Source: Terriglobales bacterium (GTDB taxonomy: Bacteria; Acidobacteriota; Terriglobia; Terriglobales; Gp1-AA117). From it: a stretch of DNA of 6,477 bases. Both the position numbers and the translations under genes were made by a program. Positions 1-5,875 of the stretch are shown piece by piece. The DNA is taken from contig JASLFF010000159.1 of assembly GCA_030150795.1 (NCBI GenBank), positions 1 through 6,477 of the forward strand, read 5' to 3'. A model generated the notes under the pieces. The model was given only the letters and a program-made list of their open reading frames with translations. It was not told the origin of the DNA and ran no database searches. How positions within the stretch are numbered: the stretch's first letter is position 1; every line of letters begins with the position of its first letter.

Positions 1-402
1 AACGCCAGAAATGCTCTCACCGTTGGCGATGGCCCATTGCACCGGCGCAGCGCCGCGATACTTCGGCAGCAGCGATGCATGGACATTGATGTTGCCGTAG
101 CGCGGCAGCTCCAGCATCCACGGCGGAATGATTCTGCCGTAGCCCACGACGATGATTGCATCGGGCTGCAAGGCCTCAAGCTGCGCGCGAAATCCTTCAT
201 TCTTCTTTATTTTTTCCGGCTGAATGACGGAAAGCCCTAGCTTTAAGGCCGACTGCTTGACCGGTGGTGCAGTCAACGTCATGCCGCGGCCCTGTGGGCG
301 GTCGGGCTGCGTGACCACGAGTTCAATTTCGAAACCGGCGGCGTGAAGACGCTCGAGTGACGGCATAGCAAACATCGGCGTGCCGCAAAAAACCAGCTTC
401 AT
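1..402 (-). CDS. fmt: Methionyl-tRNA formyltransferase, N-terminal part (cut by left edge)
   Basis: Transfers a formyl group from 10-formyltetrahydrofolate to the amino group of Met-tRNAfMet in the cytoplasm, which prepares the initiator tRNA. The 134 visible codons stay open to the left edge, so the C-terminal part (the usual protein is about 310 residues) lies outside. The protein begins MKLVFCGTPMFAMPSL, the normal start of the Rossmann-like formyltransferase domain. It carries the TQPDRPQGRG loop at residues 31-40 and the catalytic motif NVHASLLPKYRGAAP at 106-120. Asn106 and His108 fall at the same numbers as the catalytic Asn and His of the E. coli enzyme; the catalytic Asp near 144 is outside the window. 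The start codon overlaps the def stop as ATGA, with only a weak GAG ribosome site inside def, which suggests translational coupling. It is the last visible gene of the aroC-def-fmt operon. Identification is firm. Confidence 0.96.
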   Translation of the reverse strand, partial: MKLVFCGTPMFAMPSLERLHAAGFEIELVVTQPDRPQGRGMTLTAPPVKQSALKLGLSVIQPEKIKKNEGFRAQLEALQPDAIIVVGYGRIIPPWMLELPRYGNINVHASLLPKYRGAAPVQWAIANGESISGV

Positions 403-911
403 GCCCACTCGCCGGCGCGCACCAGCTTTTTGATTTTGCGCTTGATCAGGTCACGCTTGAGCGCGCTCACGTGGCTGATGAAGAGCCTGCCGTTCAAATG
501 GTCGATCTCATGCAGGAAAGCGCGGGCCAGCAGCTCGTCGCCGGTTTTTTCAAACCAGTTCCCTTCCACGTCCTGGGCGCGGACGGTGACGATGTTGGCG
601 CGTGTCACGTTCTCGCGAAAATCCGGCAGGCTCAAGCAGCCTTCCTGTCCGTTTTGCTTGCCTTCACGGCCAATGACTTCTGGATTTACCAGCACCAGTT
701 TGGCGTTAGGGTCTTCTTTGAACGTAGTGTCAATGACGGCGATGCGCTTGCCAATGCCGATCTGCGGCGCGGCCAGGCCAACGCCGTGGGCCGCATACAT
801 GGACTCAAACATGTCATCGACCAGCTTCTTCAGCTCTGCATTGAATTCGGTGACCGGTTCAGCAAGTCTTTCCAACACCGGATCGCCATAGACTACGATT
901 GGATAAATCAT
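399..911 (-). CDS. def: Peptide deformylase
   Basis: Metalloprotease that removes the N-formyl group from the starting methionine of new proteins at the ribosome exit. The protein is 170 residues, normal for the family. All three signature motifs are present: GVGLAAPQ at residues 43-50, EGCLS at 90-94 and HEIDH at 134-138. Cys92, His134 and His138 are the metal ligands, Glu135 is the catalytic base and Gln50 stabilises the transition state; all are intact. The C-terminal tail is basic (LKRDLIKRKIKKLVRAG), as is usual for bacterial deformylases and consistent with ribosome contact. The ATG start lies 8 bp after the aroC stop and the gene overlaps fmt by 4 bp, so it is very likely co-transcribed with both. 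The def-fmt pairing is classical because the two enzymes act at opposite ends of the same formylation cycle. The plus-strand open frames over this gene are shadows. Confidence 0.98.
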   Translation of the reverse strand: MIYPIVVYGDPVLERLAEPVTEFNAELKKLVDDMFESMYAAHGVGLAAPQIGIGKRIAVIDTTFKEDPNAKLVLVNPEVIGREGKQNGQEGCLSLPDFRENVTRANIVTVRAQDVEGNWFEKTGDELLARAFLHEIDHLNGRLFISHVSALKRDLIKRKIKKLVRAGEWA

Positions 912-919
912 TCGTTCTG

Positions 920-2101
920 CTAGAACTCCCGCAATTGTTGTTGATAGCCGGCAAAATTCCGCCGTGTCTCGACGATGGAATCGCCACCAAATTTCTCCAG
1001 CGCACAGCGTGCCAGCGTGAGCGCAACCATGGCCTCAGCGGCCACGCCTGCCGCCGGAACCACACAAACATCGGAGCGCTCATACGCGGCCTTGACTGGC
1101 TCACGCGTGGCAAAATCCACTGAGCCCAGCGGACGCCTCAAAGTAGAGATCGGCTTCAGGTAGCCGCGCACCAGGATGTCCTGCCCGTTGGAGATGCCAC
1201 CTTCAATTCCACCCGCGTGATTGGATGCCCGAGTAAAGCCCGTAAATTGCGCCTTGCCGCTTTTGCTGTATCCGATTTCGTCATGCACCGCGGAGCCGAA
1301 TGAGAGCGCCGATTCCACGCCGGTACCGATCTCCACGCCCTTTACGGCCTGCAATGACATCACAGCCATGGCCAGCATGCCGTCCAGACGCTCATCCCAC
1401 TGGGCAAAAGTGCCGAGGCCTGGAGGGACATTGTGCGCGACGACTTCAAAGACGCCGCCAATGGAATCTCCCGTGCGCAGAGCCTGATCGACCTCTGCTT
1501 TCATGCGCTGCTCGGAGTCCGGATCAGCACAGTTGAGAAGAACCTCCGGTTTGGCATGCAGCTCCTGAAGTTTTTCCCACGGCACTTCCGCATTCGCCAG
1601 AGTAGCCTTGCCCACAGCGATCACGTGGCTAAGCACTTCCATGCTGAGCTCGCGTAAAAAAAGCTTAGCGATTGCGCCAATCGCCACGCGCGCAGCGGAT
1701 TCGCGCGCTGAGGCGCGTTCCAGAATGTAGCGGGCTTCAGGGAAGTTGTACTTCAGCGCGCCGGCAAGATCGGCGTGTCCGGGACGGGGAGAAGCCACGC
1801 GCTTGTGTTTCTCCGGATCACCCGGCTCAACCGGCAACGATTCTTCCCAGTTTTTCCAATCCTTATTCTCCAGCAGGATAGAAATCGGCGAGCCAATTGT
1901 CTTGCCATGACGCACGCCGGAAATAATATGCGCCTTGTCAGTCTCGATTTTCATGCGGCCGCCACGGCCAAAGCCTTGCTGGCGCCGCCATAGCTCTCGG
2001 TCAAGGAAGGCCTGGTCAATATTCAAACCTGCCGGTACGCCGGAAAGAAAAGCCACAAGGCTCTCTCCGTGCGATTCTCCGGCAGTAAAGTAGCGCAGCA
2101 T
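920..2101 (-). CDS. aroC: Chorismate synthase
   Basis: Last step of the shikimate pathway: converts 5-enolpyruvylshikimate-3-phosphate to chorismate with loss of phosphate, using reduced FMN as an essential cofactor. The protein is 393 residues, near the upper normal size. It starts MLRYFTAGESHG, with GESHG at 8-12. Other family signatures are FGRGGRM at 44-50, RPGHADLAG at 106-114, the RASARESAARVA segment at 129-140, NHAGGIEGGISNG at 294-306 and RSDVCVVPAAG at 342-352. The RPGHADL form and the insertions resemble the Gram-positive/Aquifex-type enzymes rather than the shorter enterobacterial type; that is from memory of the family. It is the first gene of the operon with def and fmt. The ribosome site is poor (AAGG about 13 bases before ATG). 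A TACAAT -10-like box lies on the minus strand at 2121-2126 without a clear -35, so I do not call a promoter. No pathway neighbour is visible. Confidence 0.98.
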   Translation of the reverse strand: MLRYFTAGESHGESLVAFLSGVPAGLNIDQAFLDRELWRRQQGFGRGGRMKIETDKAHIISGVRHGKTIGSPISILLENKDWKNWEESLPVEPGDPEKHKRVASPRPGHADLAGALKYNFPEARYILERASARESAARVAIGAIAKLFLRELSMEVLSHVIAVGKATLANAEVPWEKLQELHAKPEVLLNCADPDSEQRMKAEVDQALRTGDSIGGVFEVVAHNVPPGLGTFAQWDERLDGMLAMAVMSLQAVKGVEIGTGVESALSFGSAVHDEIGYSKSGKAQFTGFTRASNHAGGIEGGISNGQDILVRGYLKPISTLRRPLGSVDFATREPVKAAYERSDVCVVPAAGVAAEAMVALTLARCALEKFGGDSIVETRRNFAGYQQQLREF

Positions 2102-2258
2102 GCGTCAGGACGAACCTTAGATTGTATCCGATCACTATGTCGCTACGCTCCAAACCGCTTGAGCACTATCGCGTTGATTGAGGGCATTCTGCGCTCGCAG
2201 CAGGCGGCTCGGCACGCAAGTCGGCCTCGCCGATTACGCTCACAATCAATAAAGGAAG

Positions 2259-2287
2259 AAAAAAAGGGCGGGCTGACGAGGCCCGCC
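2259..2287 (-). terminator. Intrinsic terminator after the DUF1059 gene
   Basis: Read on the minus strand, a perfect 7-bp GC-rich stem (GGCGGGC at 2281-2287 in transcript sense, pairing with GCCCGCC at 2267-2273) encloses a 7-base loop and is followed by C and then seven T (2265-2259). It lies about 60 bp after the stop of the DUF1059 gene and about 160 bp before aroC. It should therefore end the DUF1059 transcript and leave aroC to its own promoter. Confidence 0.85.
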
Positions 2288-2347
2288 AGGACGAGAAGGG
2301 TTTGCGAGGACATGAGATTTAGAGCGATATTTATGCCGATAGCCGGA

Positions 2348-2572
2348 TCAGGCGGCGTGCCGAATCTTGCTGCGTACTTTGTCGCGCGTTTCGTCGTCAA
2401 TTGACGTAAGGTTGTGCTGCTCGCGGCCATGCTGTTCTGCCTTACGCAGCACTTCGTCCGGACTAGAACCTTTCGCTTCCCATGAACATCCGGTAAAGCC
2501 TGCGTCGGCGCAACGGAATGAGTAACTCTCTTTTCCTTTATCAGTGCGGTTGGGCTGGGTAATATTGGCCAT
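2348..2572 (-). CDS. Small DUF1059 protein, possible metal binder
   Basis: A 74-residue protein matching the DUF1059 family (COG5466, described as predicted small metal-binding proteins). The exact function is unknown. After a short polar N-terminus, the domain covers about residues 17-71. Cys21 and Cys29 (FRCADAGFTGC) and His48 and His53 (AEQHGREQHNL) give a CCHH set that could hold one metal ion; that role is inferred. There is no signal peptide, so it should be cytoplasmic. The frame stays open for 50 more codons upstream (to 2722), but the ATG at 2572 has a strong GGAGG site 5 bases before it and the family homology starts just after, so I chose the short form. It stands alone, ends in its own intrinsic terminator, and is divergent from the TPR-like genes. 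A weak promoter candidate is noted in the entry for the region upstream. Confidence 0.88.
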   Translation of the reverse strand: MANITQPNRTDKGKESYSFRCADAGFTGCSWEAKGSSPDEVLRKAEQHGREQHNLTSIDDETRDKVRSKIRHAA

Positions 2573-2950
2573 AGTTTCCTCCAGGAACCATTGTGCCGCG
2601 AATCCAGAGCTGAGTGGGGCAAGATCGAAAGCTGCTGGTGAAAAATCGTGAGCAAATGCCCGCCAATGGATGGGAACTAACCTTTTTGTCATGAATAAGA
2701 TACTGGTAGCTGCAACCGTCAAGAGTGAAAGCCGCTGGTCTGTAAAAGCGGTTGGCCACCGATGGTCCCTTCAATAGCTCCTGGTGAGCAACGAAAGAAT
2801 TTTCTTAAATAAAGGTACCAAGGCTCGACTCCTGGCGAGAAAACAATTCTTAACCGTTTGTGTTCTATCTAATTGAAAGCAAATTGTTTCTAATAGCGCA
2901 TTGTCTGCGGGAAAATGCATCCAACCTGTTATGCTGCGGCATTGCCGCAT
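2573..2950. other. Divergent gene-free region between the DUF1059 and TPR-like genes
   Basis: About 380 bp without a convincing gene; it must hold the promoters of the two divergent genes. Open frames here lack family features and overlap the DUF1059 gene out of frame or extend it. Toward DUF1059 there is a TTGACG box (minus strand, 2717-2722) with a weak TATTCA 19 bases further on (2692-2697), a poor-spaced promoter candidate only. The 11-base motif CTCCTGGYGAG occurs twice in direct orientation at 2778-2788 and 2829-2839 (10 of 11 identical). The stretch 2791-2900 is AT-rich and contains AAGAA-TT-TTCTT arms at 2795-2806. No tRNA, terminator or known riboswitch was recognised. Confidence 0.5.
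2578..2582 (-). promoter_or_regulatory. Strong ribosome binding site of the DUF1059 gene
   Basis: On the minus strand the sequence reads TGGAGGAAACT followed by ATG, so GGAGG stands 5 bases before the start codon. This is the best Shine-Dalgarno match on the minus strand of this region, and it decides for the 74-residue start over the longer open frame. Confidence 0.85.
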
Positions 2951-2956
2951 GGAGGG
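2935..2956 (+). promoter_or_regulatory. Hairpin next to a strong ribosome binding site of the first TPR-like gene
   Basis: GGAGGG at 2951-2956 stands 5 bases before the TTG at 2962 and is the strongest Shine-Dalgarno match upstream of this gene. Directly before it (one base between) is a short perfect inverted repeat, TGCGGC-ATT-GCCGCA, at 2935-2949. The ribosome site supports the TTG start. The hairpin could influence access to the site, but that is inference. Confidence 0.6.
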
Positions 2957-2961
2957 CTTTA

Positions 2962-3864
2962 TTGTCAGTCGCTAGCCGGACCAGGAATACCCTGGTGAAA
3001 GTCGCGATCATTGCCCTTTCCTGGCAGGCCAGCGCCGTTGCCCAAAGCGCAGCTCAGCCCATCATCACAGCGCAAACACAAAATCTTGATGCTCTACTCG
3101 ATCAAAGTTACAACGCCATGTATAACCTGCGCTTTGATGATGCTCTGCGCCTCGCGGAATCCGCAAAGCGCATGGCCAATGACGATCCTGTTCCATGGGT
3201 GGCGCAGGCTTGCGCCGCGCTCTTCCGGGAATTCGACCACATGCACATCCTGCGCAGTGAACTTTTTGGCGCCGACGACAAATTCGCCGACGGACCGCCT
3301 TTTACCTGGGACCCGCAACGCCGCAAGGACTTCGACACCGCTCTGGTCGGCGCGGAAAAGCTGGCCCAGGATCGACTGAAGCAAAGCAAAGACGATCCCA
3401 GAGCGCTGTTCGCTCTTACCTTGGCTACAGGCTTGCGTGCTGACGATGCCGCACTGATTGCCAAGAAAAAATTCAGCGCGCTCTCTTACACCAAATCGGC
3501 AAATGGCTATGCGGAGCGCCTGCTGGCGCGCTCTCCCGATTATTACGACGCCTACATCGCCACTGGTATGGGCAAATACATTATCGGCGGCAAGGCCGCT
3601 CCGGTCCGCTGGATGCTCCGCCTTGGCGGACTCAAAGGCGACCAGGAGCAAGGGGTAAAAGAGCTGGCGCTGGTTGCCGACCATGGCCGTTTTCTCATGC
3701 CTTTTGCCCGCATTCTGCTGGCTTTTGATGATCTGCGCCACAAGAACAATGTTGCCGCCCGCCAAAAGCTCGAGTGGCTCCGTGAACACTTCCCCAATAA
3801 TCCGCTCTTTTTACAGGAAATTGCCAAATTGGACCATCCTATGCCTGACCCCGGCCAGGACTGA
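2962..3864 (+). CDS. Secreted TPR-like repeat protein, first of a tandem pair
   Basis: Function unknown. From the TTG start the protein has 300 residues: a basic n-region (Arg6, Arg8, Lys13), a hydrophobic stretch at 14-27 and a likely signal-peptidase site after AVA at 25-27. The mature part is mostly helical with TPR-like spacing (for example QSYNAMYNLRFDDALRLAES from about 48), a conserved HILRSELF at 95-102, EKLAQDRL near 132-139 and APVRWMLRLGGLKGD at 213-227. This layout recalls periplasmic or outer-membrane-associated TPR proteins; the exact family is not recognised. The frame is open upstream to a GTG at 2860, but that start has no ribosome site and would bury the signal peptide. The TTG at 2962 has GGAGGG and gives numbering identical to the paralogue downstream from residue 42 onward. 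A GTG at 2995 (AGGA 8 bases upstream) is a weaker alternative. Minus-strand frames here are shadows. Confidence 0.82.
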   Translation: MSVASRTRNTLVKVAIIALSWQASAVAQSAAQPIITAQTQNLDALLDQSYNAMYNLRFDDALRLAESAKRMANDDPVPWVAQACAALFREFDHMHILRSELFGADDKFADGPPFTWDPQRRKDFDTALVGAEKLAQDRLKQSKDDPRALFALTLATGLRADDAALIAKKKFSALSYTKSANGYAERLLARSPDYYDAYIATGMGKYIIGGKAAPVRWMLRLGGLKGDQEQGVKELALVADHGRFLMPFARILLAFDDLRHKNNVAARQKLEWLREHFPNNPLFLQEIAKLDHPMPDPGQD

Positions 3865-3932
3865 ACGGCAATTCTCATTTACAATAGAAAACATCCCAGA
3901 TTGAACAACCTACCCGAACATTGCTCCCTGAA

Positions 3933-3956
3933 AGGTGCATTTGTAGGTGCATCTGC
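3933..3956 (+). repeat. Two-copy 12-bp tandem repeat upstream of the second TPR-like gene
   Basis: AGGTGCATTTGT is followed at once by AGGTGCATCTGC, 10 of 12 bases identical. It lies in the 176-bp spacer between the two paralogues, about 85 bp before the second start. A weak TTGTAG (3941-3946) with TACCCT 17 bases further on (3964-3969) lies over the repeat, so it could be a regulator site near a promoter. The rest of the spacer shows no terminator after the first gene, so read-through from one paralogue to the other is possible. Confidence 0.45.
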
Positions 3957-4028
3957 GGGGACATACCCTTTCGTACATCGGCAAAGCCCATGCGACCTGC
4001 TAGCATTCCGATACGCTGAAGGACCTTT

Positions 4029-4034
4029 GGAGAG
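4029..4034 (+). promoter_or_regulatory. Ribosome binding site supporting a TTG start
   Basis: GGAGAG at 4029-4034 stands 6 bases before the TTG at 4041. With the lack of an in-frame ATG before the signal peptide, it makes TTG the likely initiation codon, as in the neighbouring paralogue. Confidence 0.6.
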
Positions 4035-4040
4035 TATTGT

Positions 4041-4949
4041 TTGGAATGTACTTTGGAACCCAGAAAACCCTTGAAAACTGCTGCTTTCCTTGCCTTTGCC
4101 ATGCTGGCCCTTGTGGCCGGCGCGTCGGCCCAACTTCAGCAGGTGGCATCCAAGTCACCGACCGTTGAGGACAAACTGGCCCAGTCCTACCATGCAATGT
4201 ATGACCTGAAATTTCAGGACGCCTTCAAGGCCGCCGATGAAGCCAAAGCCGTAGCCCAAGACGATCCGTTGCCTTACGTAGCTCAGGCGTGGGTAGTATT
4301 CTTCCGCGAGCTCGACCGGTTGCACATTCTTCGTAGCGAGCTGTTTGCCACCGATGATAGTTACAATTCCCGCGACGCCTACACGTGGGATGCCGCCAAC
4401 AAGAAAATTTTTGACAGCAGCCTTGACCAGGCGGAAAAGCTGGCGCAAGACCGCTTAAGCCGCAACCAGAATGATCCCCGCGCACTGCTGGCGCTTTCAC
4501 TCATCAACGGCCTGCACGGCGATGATTTTGGCATTTTCACCAAGAAAGACCTCAAGGCCATCTCCTATATAAAAACCGCCACCACTTACGCTGAGAAACT
4601 CCTCGCCACGTCCCCGGATTCCTATGACGCTTATGTCGCCACCGGAATGGGCAAGGTGATTGTGGCGCGTAAATCCGCTCCGGTGCGCTGGGTGCTTCGC
4701 CTGGGCGGCCTCAAGGGCGATGAAGGCGAAGGTGTAAAGGAACTAACGCTGGCCGCCGACCACGCTCACTATCTCGCTCCGTTTGCCCGCCTGCTGGTGG
4801 TGTTTGAGGACGTGCGCTTCAAGAACACTGATGACGCGCGCCGCAAGCTGGAAGCGCTGCATCAGCAGTTCCCCAACAATCACCTTTTCCAGGAAGAACT
4901 TGAGAAACTAGGCCGCACATCAGCGCAACTGGTCCGCCAGGGCAACTGA
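4041..4949 (+). CDS. Secreted TPR-like repeat protein, second of a tandem pair
   Basis: Function unknown; clear paralogue of the gene directly upstream. The 302-residue product has a basic n-region (Arg8, Lys9, Lys12), a hydrophobic core at 13-27 and a likely cleavage site after ASA at 28-30. From residue 42 it aligns with its neighbour over 250 positions without a gap, 142 identical by hand count. The best-kept blocks are HILRSELF (95-102), EKLAQDRL, SYDAYVATGMGK and APVRWVLRLGGLKGD (213-227). The N-terminal helices (AQSYHAMYDLKFQDAFKAAD) have TPR-like spacing. The start is a TTG with GGAGAG at 4029-4034, 6 bases upstream; the TTG at 4053 is an alternative that would also keep the signal peptide. 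No in-frame ATG precedes the hydrophobic core. The last 30 bp overlap the 3' end of the opposite DUF1223 gene. Export to the periplasm or envelope is inferred from the signal peptide. Confidence 0.85.
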   Translation: MECTLEPRKPLKTAAFLAFAMLALVAGASAQLQQVASKSPTVEDKLAQSYHAMYDLKFQDAFKAADEAKAVAQDDPLPYVAQAWVVFFRELDRLHILRSELFATDDSYNSRDAYTWDAANKKIFDSSLDQAEKLAQDRLSRNQNDPRALLALSLINGLHGDDFGIFTKKDLKAISYIKTATTYAEKLLATSPDSYDAYVATGMGKVIVARKSAPVRWVLRLGGLKGDEGEGVKELTLAADHAHYLAPFARLLVVFEDVRFKNTDDARRKLEALHQQFPNNHLFQEELEKLGRTSAQLVRQGN

Positions 4950-5711
4950 AGCCGCGCCTTCAATCTTTCCGCTGGGCCCTTGCTGCACAAAAACTACTGC
5001 GCGCAGGTCGTTTCGCTTCCAGTCTTTTTCCAGCTTAAGCGGCACGGTGGTTTCCATGATGCCATTGTGCAGCATTCCCAGCTCTCGCAACTCGCGGACA
5101 ACGGCTGCGTGGTGCAGAGTGCGTCCGCCGTTCTCGCCCGCGCCCACTTGTGTCGATAAATTGTCTTCGGTGATCGCCAGCATCACTAGCGCGTTGGCGT
5201 TTGGTGATGGAGGACCTTTGACCTGGACTGTGAGTTGGTCCGCTCCCGCCAAAGCAATTTTCACTTGCGCGGTTTCCAACTCGCTGGCTTGCTGGCGGAT
5301 CGTGTGCTGGGCCTGTCCGGCATCATTGCCCACAAATTCCACCGCGCCATCCACCACCATCTCAGGCGTGTAGGGACCATCCACTTTCAACGCCCGCGTG
5401 TACTGCTCCTGCCGCTGGGTAAACTCCGCGGATGAGAATCGGTCTTTCCATCCCAGTGAATTCCAATAATCCACGTGGAACCCAAGAGGGATCACCTGAA
5501 TGTTCTTGGCGGAAAGCTCCTGTCGCAAATGCCCCAGCAACTCATCCGCCGGCGGACAACTGGAGCAGCCTTCTGAAGTGAATAGCTCCACCACGACTGC
5601 TCTGCGCGGAACTCCGGCGTCCGTTGCCCTGGCCACAACAATTGAGACACAGATTGCGGCGGTCAACAGGATTGCCACCGCCAACGTTCGTCCTATGTGT
5701 ATCTGATGCAC
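4920..5711 (-). CDS. Secreted DUF1223 protein, thioredoxin-like with CSSC motif
   Basis: Matches the DUF1223 family (PF06764), exported proteins with a thioredoxin-like fold and no settled function. In the 263-residue form, a short n-region (HQIHIGR) leads into a hydrophobic segment at 9-26 with possible cleavage after ARA at 27-29. Family blocks follow: VELFTSEGCSSCPPAD at 41-56 with Cys49 and Cys52 as a CxxC pair, FHVDYWNSLGWKD at 78-90, and YTPEMVVDG at 114-122. A thiol-redox role is plausible from CxxC but not shown. The GTG at 5711 (GGGA 5 bases upstream) is chosen because it places the signal peptide at the N-terminus. An ATG at 5825 with a weak GAG site would add 38 residues (301 in all) ahead of it, and an automatic caller may prefer it. 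The added stretch is about 50% GC and looks more like a leader. The 3' end overlaps the opposite TPR-like gene by 30 bp. Confidence 0.88.
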   Translation of the reverse strand: MHQIHIGRTLAVAILLTAAICVSIVVARATDAGVPRRAVVVELFTSEGCSSCPPADELLGHLRQELSAKNIQVIPLGFHVDYWNSLGWKDRFSSAEFTQRQEQYTRALKVDGPYTPEMVVDGAVEFVGNDAGQAQHTIRQQASELETAQVKIALAGADQLTVQVKGPPSPNANALVMLAITEDNLSTQVGAGENGGRTLHHAAVVRELRELGMLHNGIMETTVPLKLEKDWKRNDLRAVVFVQQGPSGKIEGAASVALADQLR

Positions 5712-5828
5712 TGCTTTCCCTTTCGCTGCAGGCCTGCCCACCAGACTCGAGGGCTTTATAAGGCCTTTGGATAGAAACTCTTGCGAATCAGTGGAAACAA
5801 AGGTGTACGGGATTTGGCCTTTCATATT

Positions 5829-5867
5829 GACTCTTCATTCAGTAAAAAAGCATCATACTAATGAGTC
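5829..5867. repeat. Imperfect inverted repeat in the spacer at the low-GC junction
   Basis: GACTC (5829-5833), ATT (5837-5839) and AGTA (5841-5844) pair with TACT (5856-5859), AAT (5860-5862) and GAGTC (5863-5867), leaving bulges TTC and C and an 11-base loop. It lies in the spacer between the DUF3800 stop and the upstream edge of the DUF1223 frame. It could be a weak transcript end for DUF3800 (a run of T sits in the loop, not after the stem) or a trace of a recombination junction; neither is shown. Confidence 0.3.
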
Positions 5868-5875
5868 GGTTCGCC

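Noticed and set aside
430..923. Two plus-strand open frames of about 150 codons over def
   Set aside because: They are antisense shadows of an intact peptide deformylase gene and show no family features.
2221..2233. TCGGC-CTC-GCCGA hairpin between the terminator and aroC
   Set aside because: It is short and has no T-run on either strand, so there is no support for a terminator or known regulatory RNA.
2143..2655. A 170-codon open frame on the minus strand overlapping the DUF1059 gene
   Set aside because: It reads the DUF1059 coding region in another frame and runs through the intrinsic terminator; the DUF1059 frame has the family match and the strong ribosome site.
2815..2840. Possible tRNA 3' end around GGCTCGACTCCTGG
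   Set aside because: The arms do not pair properly as a T-arm, and no acceptor, D-arm or anticodon arm can be found upstream.
3562..3588. TGMGK motif in the TPR-like proteins as a possible nucleotide-binding P-loop
   Set aside because: It lacks the GxxxxGK[ST] pattern (Lys is followed by Tyr or Val), and the proteins appear exported, so ATP binding is unlikely.
3094..3789. A 231-codon minus-strand open frame over the first TPR-like gene
   Set aside because: It has no signal, motif or ribosome site that I can recognise, while the plus-strand frame has a signal peptide and a 57% identical paralogue next door.
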